From Streptosporangium carneum (lineage in GTDB: Bacteria > Actinomycetota > Actinomycetes > Streptosporangiales > Streptosporangiaceae), in NCBI RefSeq assembly GCF_027922005.1, contig NZ_BSEV01000020.1, forward strand, positions 108,754-172,753: DNA of 64,000 nt, in the 5' to 3' direction. Made by a program: the position numbers and the translations under genes. Positions 39,739-47,767 of this stretch are shown piece after piece; positions within the stretch are counted from its first letter, which is position 1, and each line of letters starts with the position of its first letter. The notes under the pieces were generated by a model. The model ran no database searches and had not been told where the DNA came from. It was given only the letters and a program-made list of their open reading frames with translations.

Positions 39739-40200
39739 GTGAGCCATACCCGCAAGACCGCCAAGCGCGGTTTCGCCGCACGCCCGTTCACACTCTGGAA
39801 GGAGGTCGCGGTCGCCTACCTGTCCCCCGCGCTCACAGCCGGGCTCGGCGGACTCCTCAGCGGACAACCCGAGCTGACCATGGCCGCCTTCACCTCCATC
39901 GGGGCCACGTCGGCCATGGTGGCCGCCGTCATCGGCGCGTGGCTGCATCGCCGGGGCCGGCCGCGCCGGTGGACGACGTCGGTGCCGCGACCGGTGCTCA
40001 CCGTCGGATTCGGTGTCGTGGCCGCCGTGATCGCAGGCGTGGCCGGGTGGTTCGCGTCCAGCTGGCTGCCGTCGCACACATCGGTGCCCGATGCCTGGTG
40101 GCTGAAGCGGTTGCAGATCGACCTGCCGTTGTCGGTCGGCCTGGCCGCCACGATCGTCACCTGGCGGTGGCGCAGCAAGACCTCCCGGCAGCAGAGGTGA
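39739..40200 (+). CDS. Small membrane protein in the MarR-controlled operon
   Basis: I do not recognise a family for this 153-residue protein. Its N-terminus is basic (SHTRKTAKRGFAARP), followed by three or four hydrophobic helices (about 24-45, 51-67, 86-106 and 128-142), so it sits in the inner membrane. The GTG at 39739 has GAGGAG just upstream. It lies 53 bp before the NmrA-like gene and probably shares its transcript and MarR control. Confidence 0.65.
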   Translation: MSHTRKTAKRGFAARPFTLWKEVAVAYLSPALTAGLGGLLSGQPELTMAAFTSIGATSAMVAAVIGAWLHRRGRPRRWTTSVPRPVLTVGFGVVAAVIAGVAGWFASSWLPSHTSVPDAWWLKRLQIDLPLSVGLAATIVTWRWRSKTSRQQR

Positions 40201-40253
40201 CCCCGCCGATCTCCACCCGTTTCCCCGAACCCGCCAACCACGAGAGGCACACG

Positions 40254-41120
40254 ATGATCACCATCATGGGCGCGACCGGCGCTACCGGCGGCGCGTTGCT
40301 CCGGCGACTGGCCGCACTGGACGTCCCCTGCCGCGCCGTCAGCCGTACTCCGGACACACTGCGCGCCGCGATCGGTGTGGAGACGCCGGTCGAGATCGTC
40401 GGCGCGGACGCCGCGGACCCCCGCGCGCTCCGCACCGCGTTCACCGGATCCACACAACTGTTCCTCGCCATGGCCAACAGCCCGCGCCAGGTCGAGCTGG
40501 AGATCAACGCGACAGACGCCGCGGCCGCGTGCGGGGTACGGCACGTCGTCAAACTCTCTGCCCCGGCGGCCGAACCCGACTCGCCGGTCGCCGTCTCGCG
40601 CGGGCACTGGCGGGTTGAGGCCCACCTCGCGGCGACCGGCATGGTGGCCACGGTGCTTCGGCCGTACGCGTTCATGCAGAAGCTGCTCCTGAACGCCCCA
40701 GCGGTCGCCGGGGGCGCGCTCATCGGGGCGATGCGCGACGCGCCCTGCAACTACGTCGACGTCCGGGACATCGCCGACGTCGCTGCGGCGACCCTCCTCC
40801 GTCCCGGCCTTGCCGGGGCCACGTACGCGCTGACCGGCCCGCAGGCCTTCAGCCATCCGGAACTCGCCCGCCTTCTCGGCGAGCTGACGGGCCGGCCCGT
40901 CAGCTACGTCGACCTGTCGCCGAACGATTTCCACAGCCATCTCGTCCGAACCGCGCACATGCCGGACTGGCTCGCGAGCCACGTCGTGGAGATCCAGCAA
41001 CTGGCCGTCGAGCGTCCGGAGTCCCCCAACGACACCGTGGAGACCATCCTCGGCCGCCCCGCCCGGACCCTCGACGCCTTCGTCCGCGAGCATCTCTCCG
41101 TGTTCGCGACAACCACCTGA
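40254..41120 (+). CDS. NmrA-like NAD(P)-binding reductase
   Basis: This 288-residue atypical short-chain dehydrogenase has an N-terminal Rossmann motif (ITIMGATGATGG, GxxGxxG) and the NmrA-type downstream features VVKLSAPA and LRPYAFMQ. Members either reduce quinone-like substrates or sense NAD(P) redox state; the usual YxxxK pair is not evident. The ATG at 40254 follows GAGAGG. The MarR and membrane-protein context suggests a response to an aromatic or electrophilic compound. Confidence 0.85.
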   Translation: MITIMGATGATGGALLRRLAALDVPCRAVSRTPDTLRAAIGVETPVEIVGADAADPRALRTAFTGSTQLFLAMANSPRQVELEINATDAAAACGVRHVVKLSAPAAEPDSPVAVSRGHWRVEAHLAATGMVATVLRPYAFMQKLLLNAPAVAGGALIGAMRDAPCNYVDVRDIADVAAATLLRPGLAGATYALTGPQAFSHPELARLLGELTGRPVSYVDLSPNDFHSHLVRTAHMPDWLASHVVEIQQLAVERPESPNDTVETILGRPARTLDAFVREHLSVFATTT

Positions 41121-41305
41121 CCGGCGACTCACCTCGACACCCCGGAAAAGGCCGGCCTGTCCACGAACGAGTGGCCGCAGGACGACGTCCTGGTCAGTCC
41201 GAAGGCCGGCGCGTTCGCGCTCTTCTTCCTGCCGGAGTTCGTGCCCGAGGGCGTGCTTCTGCGGCCGCTCTCTCCTGCGGTGTGACGCGGGTCATATCGG
41301 TCCCG

Positions 41306-41333
41306 TGTCACGAACGGAAGGCCGGCTTGCGTC
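41306..41333 (+). promoter_or_regulatory. Predicted ECF41 sigma-factor promoter
   Basis: TGTCACG at 41306-41312 and CGTC at 41330-41333 are separated by 17 bp. This matches the ECF41-type -35 (TGTCACA) and -10 (CGTC) elements. It lies 52 bp before the oxidoreductase gene of the ECF41 operon, exactly where autoregulation by the downstream sigma factor is expected. The surrounding 265-bp gap (41121-41385) has no convincing gene. Confidence 0.65.
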
Positions 41334-41385
41334 TGGTGGTCGTTCGCACAGCGGGAACGACAGGCACGAAGGAGACAGCAGAGCG

Positions 41386-42579
41386 ATGAACGCGACAGCA
41401 GCGCAGCGGCACGAGGTCCTGGTCCTGGGCGCCGGCTACGCCGGGCTCTCCGCCGCGATCCAGCTCGCGGCCCGCACCAGGAAGCGGGGGAGTCTGCGAG
41501 TGACGCTGGTCAACCCCTACGACACCTTCACCGAGCGGCTCCGACTGCACATGACCGCCACCGGCCAGGAGACGGCCGAGATGAACATCCCGGAGCTGCT
41601 GGACGGCACCGGCGCCGTCTTCGTCCGTGGCTGGGTCACCGCCCTGGACGCCGAGGCGAAGACCGTCCGGATCGACGACCACCGGGTCCTGCGCTATGAC
41701 TCCCTGGTCTACGGCCTGGGCAGCATCGCGGACACCGTCGCCGTCCCCGGCGTGGACGACCACGCCTACACCCTCAACGGCCCGCAGGACGCCGCCCTCC
41801 TCGCCGACCGGCTGACCCGGATCGACGGCGGGACCGTCGTGGTCGGAGGCAGCGGCCTCACCGGCGTCGAGGCCGCCGCCGAGATCGCCGAGCGGTACCC
41901 GAAGCTCCAGGTGGTGCTGCTGGGCCGGGGGGAGCCGGGCGCGAGCATGCACCTGAAGGCCAAGGCCTACCTGGACACGGCGCTTGCCCGGGTCGGCGTG
42001 CGGGTGCGCAGCGGCGTCGAGGTGGTCAAGGTGCTGCCGGACGGCGTCGAGCTCGCGGACGGCTCCAGCGTCCCGTCGGCCGCGGTGCTGTGGACCAGCG
42101 GCACCCGTGTCTCGCCGCTGGCCGCCGCCGCGGGCCTGACCGTCGACGAGCGCGGCCGTGTGGTCACGGACAGCGCGCTCCGCTCGGTCTCCCACCCGGA
42201 CGTCTACGCCGTGGGTGACGCGGCGGCGATCCGTCAGGGCTACGGCGTGATGCACGGGACCTGTCAGGGCGGCATGCCCACCGGCGTGCACGCGGCCCTG
42301 TCGATCCTGCGGGTCCTGGCCGGCAAGGAGCCCAAGCCCTTCCGCTTCGGCTACTATCACACACCCGTCAGCCTGGGCCGGAACGACGCCGTCGTACAGT
42401 TCACCCACCCGGACGACAGCCCGCGCCGGATCGTGCTGACCGGCAGGCGGGCCGTGAAGTACAAGGAGACGGTCACCGCCGCGCCGTGGCCGACCTTCAC
42501 CCGCATGAAGAAGATGCCCGCCTCGGGCTCGTTCTGGCCGCACGGCGGCCGCTACACCCGGATCCGGAGCGCCAAGTGA
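41386..42579 (+). CDS. NAD(P)/FAD-dependent oxidoreductase, NDH-2-like (ECF41 partner)
   Basis: This 397-residue flavoprotein of the two-dinucleotide-domain family has the FAD motif GAGYAGLS at ~16-23, the NAD(P) motif VVGGSGLTGVEAAAE in the middle and the closing YAVGDAA. It resembles type II NADH dehydrogenases but is short and lacks an obvious membrane anchor. The electron acceptor is unknown. It overlaps the ECF41 sigma gene by GTGA. Oxidoreductases are one of the three standard neighbours (carboxymuconolactone decarboxylase, oxidoreductase, epimerase) of ECF41 sigma factors. Upstream is a matching promoter. Confidence 0.88.
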   Translation: MNATAAQRHEVLVLGAGYAGLSAAIQLAARTRKRGSLRVTLVNPYDTFTERLRLHMTATGQETAEMNIPELLDGTGAVFVRGWVTALDAEAKTVRIDDHRVLRYDSLVYGLGSIADTVAVPGVDDHAYTLNGPQDAALLADRLTRIDGGTVVVGGSGLTGVEAAAEIAERYPKLQVVLLGRGEPGASMHLKAKAYLDTALARVGVRVRSGVEVVKVLPDGVELADGSSVPSAAVLWTSGTRVSPLAAAAGLTVDERGRVVTDSALRSVSHPDVYAVGDAAAIRQGYGVMHGTCQGGMPTGVHAALSILRVLAGKEPKPFRFGYYHTPVSLGRNDAVVQFTHPDDSPRRIVLTGRRAVKYKETVTAAPWPTFTRMKKMPASGSFWPHGGRYTRIRSAK

Positions 42580-43493
42580 CCCAGCCGCAGCAGACCGGTC
42601 CCGAGCAGCTCGCCTTCCAGCAGTACCGCACCCTGCTCTTCTCCGTGGCCTACCGCGTCCTCGGCACCGCCGCCGACGCCGAGGACGTGGTCCAGGACGC
42701 CTGGCTCAAGTGGTCGGCGGCCGATCGTTCCCAGGTCGCCGACCCGAAGGCCTACCTGACCCGGATCATCTCCAACCTGGCGATGGAACGGCTTCGTTCG
42801 ACCCGCCACCGGCGCGAGACCTACGTCGGGCCATGGCTCCCCGAGCCGATTCTCACCGGCCCGGACACCGCCGACGACGTCGCCACGGCGGACTCGGTCT
42901 CCATGGCCCTGCTGGTCGTGCTGGAGACGCTGAGCCCCCTGGAACGCGCTGTCTTCGTGCTGAAGGAGGTCTTCGCCTTCAGCCACGCGGAGATCGCGGA
43001 GGCGGTGGAACGCTCGGAGACGGCGGTCCGGCAGGCCGCGCACCGCGCCCGCGAGCACGTCCAGGCCCGCCGGCCCCGTTTCACCGCGGACCGCGCCCGC
43101 CAACGCGACGTCACCGAGCGCTTCTTCGCGGCGACGGCGGGCGGTGACATCAACACCCTCATGGAGCTGCTCTCCCCGGACGTGACGCTATGGACGGACG
43201 GCGGCGGCAAGGTCCGTCAGGCCCTCAAGCCGGTCGTCGGCCTGGAGACCGTGGCCCGTTGGTTCGCCGCGCTCGGCACCGTGACCTACCAGGACATCGA
43301 GCCCGAGCAGATGCGGGCAGAGCTCACCTGGATCAACGGCGGCCCGGGCGTGGTCTTCCGCGGCCCGGACCGCGTGGTCGCCACGCTGACCTTCGACTTC
43401 GACCAGGAAGGCCGCATCTCGACCATTCACAACGTGGCCAACCCGGACAAGCTCCACGCCGTCGCCGACGGCACCCGGCACGAACTCCTGTGA
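42576..43493 (+). CDS. ECF41-group RNA polymerase sigma factor (SigJ-like)
   Basis: This 305-residue sigma factor has region 2 (~15-80, AYRVLGTAADAEDVVQDAWLKW), region 4 (~115-170, LSPLERAVFVLKEVF) and a SnoaL-like C-terminal extension. All three ECF41 signatures are visible: WLPEP in the linker, DGGGKV in the extension and NPDKL near the end. In ECF41 proteins the extension replaces a separate anti-sigma factor and tunes activity in cis. The GTG at 42576 overlaps the oxidoreductase stop. It should drive the promoter at 41306, making an autoregulated operon. Confidence 0.95.
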   Translation: MTQPQQTGPEQLAFQQYRTLLFSVAYRVLGTAADAEDVVQDAWLKWSAADRSQVADPKAYLTRIISNLAMERLRSTRHRRETYVGPWLPEPILTGPDTADDVATADSVSMALLVVLETLSPLERAVFVLKEVFAFSHAEIAEAVERSETAVRQAAHRAREHVQARRPRFTADRARQRDVTERFFAATAGGDINTLMELLSPDVTLWTDGGGKVRQALKPVVGLETVARWFAALGTVTYQDIEPEQMRAELTWINGGPGVVFRGPDRVVATLTFDFDQEGRISTIHNVANPDKLHAVADGTRHELL

Positions 43494-43593
43494 GCCGCCC
43501 GATCGTTGTCGACGCCCTCCAGAGTCCCCGTGAGCGCCCGGGGAAAGGGGGATAATTGACCACTTGTCGTTTGGCTACCGCGATGGAGTCAGT

Positions 43594-44466
43594 GTGCCGG
43601 TTCGCATCACCCCGTTGGTCGACCCCGAGTCGAGCGCGTCCAGCCGCCGTCTGGCGTGGCTGGCCTCAGGACCCGATGGAGTCCCGGTGGGATCGGCGTT
43701 CCTGCGCCTGCTCACCCGCGAGGGCCAGGACCACCTGGCCGAGCTGGAGTTGGTCGTGCATCCGGCGGAACGGCGTGCGGGGGTGGGCTCCGAGCTGCTG
43801 GCCCGCATCGTGGAGGAGGCCAGGCGGGAGGGCAGGCGCTCCATGGTCGCCCAGGCCGGGGCCGACACGCCGGGGGAGCGGTTCCTCGCGGCTCGCGGGT
43901 TCAGGAAGGTGCTCGGTCTGACGTTCGCCAGGCTCCCGCTGACGCAGGGTGACGTGGGTCCGGCAGACGGCCGGCCGCCCCTCGGCTACCGGCTGCGTTC
44001 CTGGGACGGCACGGTGCCCGACGAGCTGGCCGAAACCTTCGCCGCCTCCCGGCGGGCCATGGACGACATGCCGATGGACGAGGTCGACTACGGGGTCGTG
44101 GTCTGGGACGTCGAGCGGGTCAGGGCGGCGGCCAAGGCCGTCGAGGACCGTGGTGACCTGCTCCACACGGTCGTCGCCGTCGACGAGTCCGACGGCTCGA
44201 TCGCCGGGTTCACCGAGCTGGTCGTCCCCGGCGACGGCAAGGGGGACGGCCAGCACTACGGCACGGGGGTCCTGCCCGAGCACCGGGGCCACGGCCTGGC
44301 CAGGTGGATGAAGGCCGAGGCCATCCGGCAGGCCCGCGAGCGCCACCCGGATCTGGACGGGCTGCTGACCGACACGGCCGACAGCAACGTCCACATGCGA
44401 GCCGTCAACGACTCACTCGGCTATCTGCCCACCCACAGAGAGGTCCAGTACCAACTGAACCTTTGA
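43594..44466 (+). CDS. Tandem GNAT-domain acetyltransferase
   Basis: This 290-residue protein has two GNAT folds. The first (~1-115) has the acetyl-CoA loop ELELVVHPAERRAGVGSELL. The second (~140-290) has GTGVLPEHRGHGLARWMKAEAI, close to the R/QxxGxG/A pyrophosphate-binding motif, and DTADSNVHMRAVNDSLGY. Tandem GNATs of this type acetylate amines on small molecules such as mycothiol precursors or antibiotics, but no specific match is claimed. The GTG at 43594 has GGAG five bases upstream. It stands alone, convergent with the reductase gene. Confidence 0.85.
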   Translation: MPVRITPLVDPESSASSRRLAWLASGPDGVPVGSAFLRLLTREGQDHLAELELVVHPAERRAGVGSELLARIVEEARREGRRSMVAQAGADTPGERFLAARGFRKVLGLTFARLPLTQGDVGPADGRPPLGYRLRSWDGTVPDELAETFAASRRAMDDMPMDEVDYGVVVWDVERVRAAAKAVEDRGDLLHTVVAVDESDGSIAGFTELVVPGDGKGDGQHYGTGVLPEHRGHGLARWMKAEAIRQARERHPDLDGLLTDTADSNVHMRAVNDSLGYLPTHREVQYQLNL

Positions 44467-44494
44467 CATCCCCCGCCCCCGAAGGACCGGGACT

Positions 44495-44510
44495 CCCGGC
44501 CGAAGCCGGG
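44495..44510. terminator. Short hairpin between convergent genes
   Basis: CCCGGC-CGAA-GCCGGG forms a 6-bp GC stem with a stable CGAA tetraloop in the 126-bp gap between the convergent GNAT and reductase genes. It may serve both. The stem is short, so confidence is low. Confidence 0.35.
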
Positions 44511-44592
44511 TGGTTCGCGGTCCACAGCTCCGCCCAGCGGCTGGAGGGCTCCCCGTGCGGCCACCCCATGCCCTGGCCTCGCCCCGGTGGCT

Positions 44593-45336
44593 CTATCGCT
44601 GTTCCGCGAGCCAGTCGTCGAAGGTGGTCGGCGCGATGCGGGCGCCCTCGCCGGGCAGCAGCACGTCGCCGGCCATCGTCGGGCCGAACAGACCCGACCA
44701 CGTCGGCACGAGCCTCACTTTGTGACCGCGCGCCTCGTTGGTGCGCCGGGCCATGTCGACGAGGTCCTGCGTCTCGGGTCCGGCGACGTCGACGTGGCGC
44801 CCCTGCGGCTCGCCCGTCGCGACCTCGGCGAGGATGTCGGCGACGTCCGAGGGGGCGATCGGCTGCACGAGCAGCGGCGCGATCGTGGCGACGCCGTCCT
44901 GCTCGGTCCAGCTCGCCACCATCGCGGCGAAGTCGTGGAACTGGGTGGCCGGGACGATCGTCCACGGCACCGGACCGGCGGCGACGAGGCGCTCCTGCTC
45001 CCGCTTGCCGACGTAGTGCGCGTTGCCCTCGACCCGAGCGATCCCGACGATCGAGAGCAGCACGTGGTGACGGACACCGGCCCGCTCCCCGGCGGCGAGC
45101 AGGTTGCGCGTGGTGGCGCCGAGGTAGGCCACCGTCCCGTCCCGGTCGGCCGTCGGCGCGTTGGTGACGTCGATGACCGCCTCGACGCCGGTCAGGGCGT
45201 CGTCGAGCCCGTCCCCGCTCACCAGGTCCACGCCGAGTGAGCGGCTGACGCGCACGACCTCGTGCCCACCCCGTTCGAGGGCGGCGACGGTGAGGGAACC
45301 GATGTTCCCGGTGGCGCCCGCGACTGCGATCCGCAT
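44593..45336 (-). CDS. NAD(P)H-binding SDR/NmrA-like protein
   Basis: This 247-residue atypical short-chain reductase has the Rossmann motif IAVAGATGNIGSL at the N-terminus, IDVTNAPT, VLLSIVGIARVEGNAHYVGKREQE (a YxxxK-like YVGK) and TIVPATQFHDF. It is related to quinone reductase-like and NAD(P)-sensor proteins. The ATG at 45336 has AGGAGAG upstream. It diverges from an Rrf2 regulator across 81 bp, a standard regulator/target layout in actinomycetes, and so is probably controlled by it. Confidence 0.87.
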   Translation of the reverse strand: MRIAVAGATGNIGSLTVAALERGGHEVVRVSRSLGVDLVSGDGLDDALTGVEAVIDVTNAPTADRDGTVAYLGATTRNLLAAGERAGVRHHVLLSIVGIARVEGNAHYVGKREQERLVAAGPVPWTIVPATQFHDFAAMVASWTEQDGVATIAPLLVQPIAPSDVADILAEVATGEPQGRHVDVAGPETQDLVDMARRTNEARGHKVRLVPTWSGLFGPTMAGDVLLPGEGARIAPTTFDDWLAEQR

Positions 45337-45417
45337 GACGATCTCTCCTGTCTCTCTACTGCGCTCGACACTATCTCGGACTAAAAAGATCCGCAATATC
45401 CACGATAGGATGGGGAC

Positions 45418-45891
45418 ATGAAGCTGCCTGTGAGCACCGAATGGGTGTTGCACTGCGCCACGACGCTGGCGCAGCTCGAGCCGGGAGCCACCGCGTCGGC
45501 GGCGCAGCTCGCGGAGTACTACGACATCCCGGCGCCCTACCTCGCCAAGCAGCTGCAGGCCCTCGTCAGAGCCGGTGTGCTGGCCGCGACGACGGGCCCG
45601 AGGGGCGGGTTCCAGCTCGCACGGCCGACTTCCGAGATCACGATGCTGCAGATCGTCGAGGCGGTCGACGGCGCGTCCTCGCCGTACAGGTGCCGTGAGA
45701 TCCGCCAGCAGGGGCGGGGAGCGCTGTCGCCTGAGGAGTGCCTGAACACCTGCGTCCTGGCCGAGAAGATGGCCGACGCGCATGAGGCGTGGCGGCGCAG
45801 CCTCGCCGGGGTCACGCTCGCCGACATCCTCGCCTCACTGCCCCCGTCGGCACCGGCCCGAACTCGATCACGTCTCGCCGACACGCGCTGA
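45418..45891 (+). CDS. Rrf2-family transcriptional regulator
   Basis: This 157-residue Rrf2 protein has a winged helix at ~8-65 (LAEYYDIPAPYLAKQLQALVRAGVLAATTGPRGGFQLARP) and three cysteines in the C-terminal part (YRCREIRQQG, ECLNTCVLAEKM), the positions that bind an iron-sulfur cluster in IscR and NsrR. A redox or nitric-oxide sensor is therefore possible. The 81-bp divergent gap to the reductase gene holds ATCC-ACGATA-GGAT near 45396-45411, a candidate operator. The ATG at 45418 follows GGATGGGG. Confidence 0.88.
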   Translation: MKLPVSTEWVLHCATTLAQLEPGATASAAQLAEYYDIPAPYLAKQLQALVRAGVLAATTGPRGGFQLARPTSEITMLQIVEAVDGASSPYRCREIRQQGRGALSPEECLNTCVLAEKMADAHEAWRRSLAGVTLADILASLPPSAPARTRSRLADTR

Positions 45892-46040
45892 CGGGCGGGG
45901 CCAGACGCGGTCAGGGCGAACACCATTTAGGGTGCGGTTTGAAATCCCTCTGTTCGTGTGCGGTGAACACTCGGCTGACGGCTCGGCGGAGCGGGGGACT
46001 TTTCGCTCTTGACAGCGCGTGGAGCACGTCTATCTTCCAT

Positions 46041-46057
46041 TTAGGAAGCTTTCTTAA
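46041..46057. promoter_or_regulatory. AT-rich palindromic element before a secreted-protein gene
   Basis: TTAGGAAGCTTTCTTAA is a near-perfect palindrome about 55 bp upstream of the small secreted protein. It sits in an AT-rich patch (CCATTTAGG...TTAATAG) that contrasts with the rest of the window. It looks like an operator or the promoter core; the binding protein is unknown. Confidence 0.4.
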
Positions 46058-46112
46058 TAGTTTTTCATCTTCGGGGACCGTTCATGTCCACCGACCTGCT
46101 GGAGGTCAGCAG

Positions 46113-46424
46113 ATGCACATGAGAAAGCGCGCTGCAGCCCTGTCTGTCACGGCCCTTCTTGCCGCAGCCGCGCTCTTCGGCACGGCCTCTCCCGCGCACG
46201 CCTATCCCACCGGCTGCTCGTGGGGCTGGGACAGCTCGATCGCCTGGGCCCACTGCACCGGTGGTACCGGCAATTATCGAGTCTGGGTCCGCATCACCCA
46301 CCCCGACCGCCAGGCCGACTTGCGGTGGGACGAGTACGGCACCTGCGTGTCTCCCGGGCAGCGTTCCGAGTACGTGCGTCACTGGTCCTATTCAAATGAC
46401 ATAAAGGGTCACATACTCTGCTGA
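46113..46424 (+). CDS. Small secreted protein of unknown function
   Basis: This 103-residue pre-protein has a signal peptide (MRKRAAALSVTALLAAAALFGTASPAHA) and a mature part of about 73 residues starting YPTGCSWGWDSS. The mature protein is rich in Trp, Tyr and charged residues and has four cysteines that may form two disulfides (GCSWGW, AHCTGG, GTCVSP and the C-terminal ILC). I do not recognise a family. The ATG at 46113 has GGAGG seven bases upstream; a second ATG lies two codons later. It is preceded by an AT-rich palindrome. Confidence 0.75.
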   Translation: MHMRKRAAALSVTALLAAAALFGTASPAHAYPTGCSWGWDSSIAWAHCTGGTGNYRVWVRITHPDRQADLRWDEYGTCVSPGQRSEYVRHWSYSNDIKGHILC

Positions 46425-46724
46425 TTTCGGCCCTGTGCCCTGGTTCCCGCCGGACGGCCTCCGAGCCATCGGGCGGGGACCTTGTGTGCGTATACAGGGA
46501 AGTTTGAAAACCGAGCCACAGTTGATTCTCATCTATGGGGCGCAGTGGTTTTCCCCTTTTCGGATTCGACAGGGGCGGACTCAGGGTTTCGGCTCTCCGG
46601 GGCGGCGACGCGGGTCGGAGTGCCGCACCGGCGCGCGTTCGCAGGTCGCCCGAAGGAGTGCGGACGCCCGGGGCGGTCGGGGGCCGGGCGGGGATTCCCA
46701 GGTGCTCCTCCCGCAGTTCGTCCG
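46425..46724. other. Gap between convergent genes, no gene seen
   Basis: These 300 bp lie between the small secreted protein and the end of the HATPase gene on the other strand. One part (about 46500-46560) is less GC-rich. I see no conserved-looking reading frame, strong hairpin or repeat. Confidence 0.4.
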
Positions 46725-47276
46725 TCAGGTCCTCCCGGAGGGGAGGTCAGGCCTCTTCGAGAGGGGAGTGGGCGGAGGGGAGGCGAGGACCTGGAACCAG
46801 ACCGCGCGACCCGGCTCGGCGTCGGCGGTGCCCCAGCGCAGCGACAGTGCCTCCACCAGGAGCAGGCCGCGTCCGCTCTCGCCGTCGGGATCCACCCGCA
46901 GCACCGGATGTCCGCCGTCGGAGCCGACGTCCAGCACCTCCACGTGGACCACGGCCTCCCTGCCGGGATTCACATGGACTTCGGGCTCCCGGCCCGGACG
47001 GCTCACCCCGAGACGGACGAACAGCAGGCCGTCCCGTGAGCGGCTGTGAGTGATCGCGTTCGTGACCAGTTCGCTGGTCAGCAGCTTGATCGTGTGCACC
47101 GTGTCGGGCGGGACGTGCGGGGCGTCCACGCCGAGCCGTACGGTCACCCAGGTGCGGGCGGCTCCGACGGAGGCGGGCACGCCGTCCAGCAGGCGGGTGC
47201 CCATCCAGCGGACGCCGCGCCAGCGCGGCGTCATGAGCAGGGACGACAACGCCTCCACCTCGGTCCCGCCCCTCAC
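46725..47276 (-). CDS. RsbW-like ATP-binding (HATPase) regulator
   Basis: This 183-residue protein has a single GHKL ATPase domain of the anti-sigma/serine kinase type. The N-box is SELVTNAITHSRS (~85-97), and a degenerate G2 segment DGESGRGLLLVEALSLRWG follows, without transmembrane or HisKA parts. Such proteins in WhiJ-type clusters affect development or antibiotic production, either as anti-sigma factors or by phosphorylating a partner. The GTG at 47276 overlaps the stop of the small gene before it. An XRE-DUF5753/DUF397 pair lies divergently upstream, completing the usual set. Confidence 0.82.
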   Translation of the reverse strand: MRGGTEVEALSSLLMTPRWRGVRWMGTRLLDGVPASVGAARTWVTVRLGVDAPHVPPDTVHTIKLLTSELVTNAITHSRSRDGLLFVRLGVSRPGREPEVHVNPGREAVVHVEVLDVGSDGGHPVLRVDPDGESGRGLLLVEALSLRWGTADAEPGRAVWFQVLASPPPTPLSKRPDLPSGRT

Positions 47277-47551
47277 GACGCCACCACTCGAAGGATCGCC
47301 TCGGCCGCCCCCTCGTCGAAGGCCCGCACCCAGGCCCCTTCGCGCCAGCTGAACCCCCACCCGTTGGCTCCCCGTACGGCCCGCACCCGGACCGGGGTCT
47401 CCGCGACGGTCGTGATCTCCAGAGCCGGTGTGCCGTCGACGGGAAGGAGTAGCGAGCTGGAGACCCCAAGGTCACGAAGGTCCCAGCCCAGCCGTACGAG
47501 GTGAACGAGCTCTTCCTCTCGCTGACTACGCGTCTTCGTCACGTTTGTCAT
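47273..47551 (-). CDS. Small conserved-type partner of the HATPase regulator
   Basis: This 92-residue protein has no named domain that I recognise. It begins with a charged helix (KTRSQREEELVHLVRLGWDL) and continues with beta-like segments (PALEITTVAETPVRVRAVRG, GWGFSWREGAWVRAF). It is translationally coupled to the RsbW-like gene (GTGA at 47273-47276), so it may regulate or be bound by that protein. GGAGGAG is five bases before its ATG. Confidence 0.7.
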   Translation of the reverse strand: MTNVTKTRSQREEELVHLVRLGWDLRDLGVSSSLLLPVDGTPALEITTVAETPVRVRAVRGANGWGFSWREGAWVRAFDEGAAEAILRVVAS

Positions 47552-47558
47552 GATGACT

Positions 47559-47574
47559 CCTCCAATATTGGTGG
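47559..47574. promoter_or_regulatory. Palindrome in the WhiJ-type divergent promoter
   Basis: CCTCCAATATTGGTGG contains the exact palindrome CCAATATTGG (47562-47571), right before the ribosome site of the small partner gene. It lies in the AT-richer gap (47552-47767) separating it from the XRE regulator. It is a good candidate binding site for that regulator. Confidence 0.45.
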
Positions 47575-47767
47575 AATTGTCGCTTTTCTCTCGCGACTCC
47601 CAGGGGAGAAGCTTTCTGGGCCTTCAGAATGCTCAGGCGAAGAGCGGGATTGGAGAAGGAATCTGCCGACAATCGAATGACAAAAACCTCCACGCCAGGT
47701 AACTATTAGTCATGGCCGGTCAATGGAGATCGTCACGCGGTGTGTGCATGCTTGAGGGGGAGGGAGC

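Noticed and set aside
41121..41285. Open frame ending FFLPEFVPEGVLLRPLSPAV after the NmrA-like gene
   Set aside because: It has no start codon before its last residues and no recognisable family; it may be a decayed gene tail but this cannot be supported.
37909..44466. Search for YcaO, prenyltransferase or methyltransferase genes of the RiPP pathway
   Set aside because: None of the genes downstream (membrane proteins, MarR, NmrA-like, ECF41 unit, GNAT) has the domains of known RiPP tailoring enzymes, and operon continuity is broken by the 543-bp gap.
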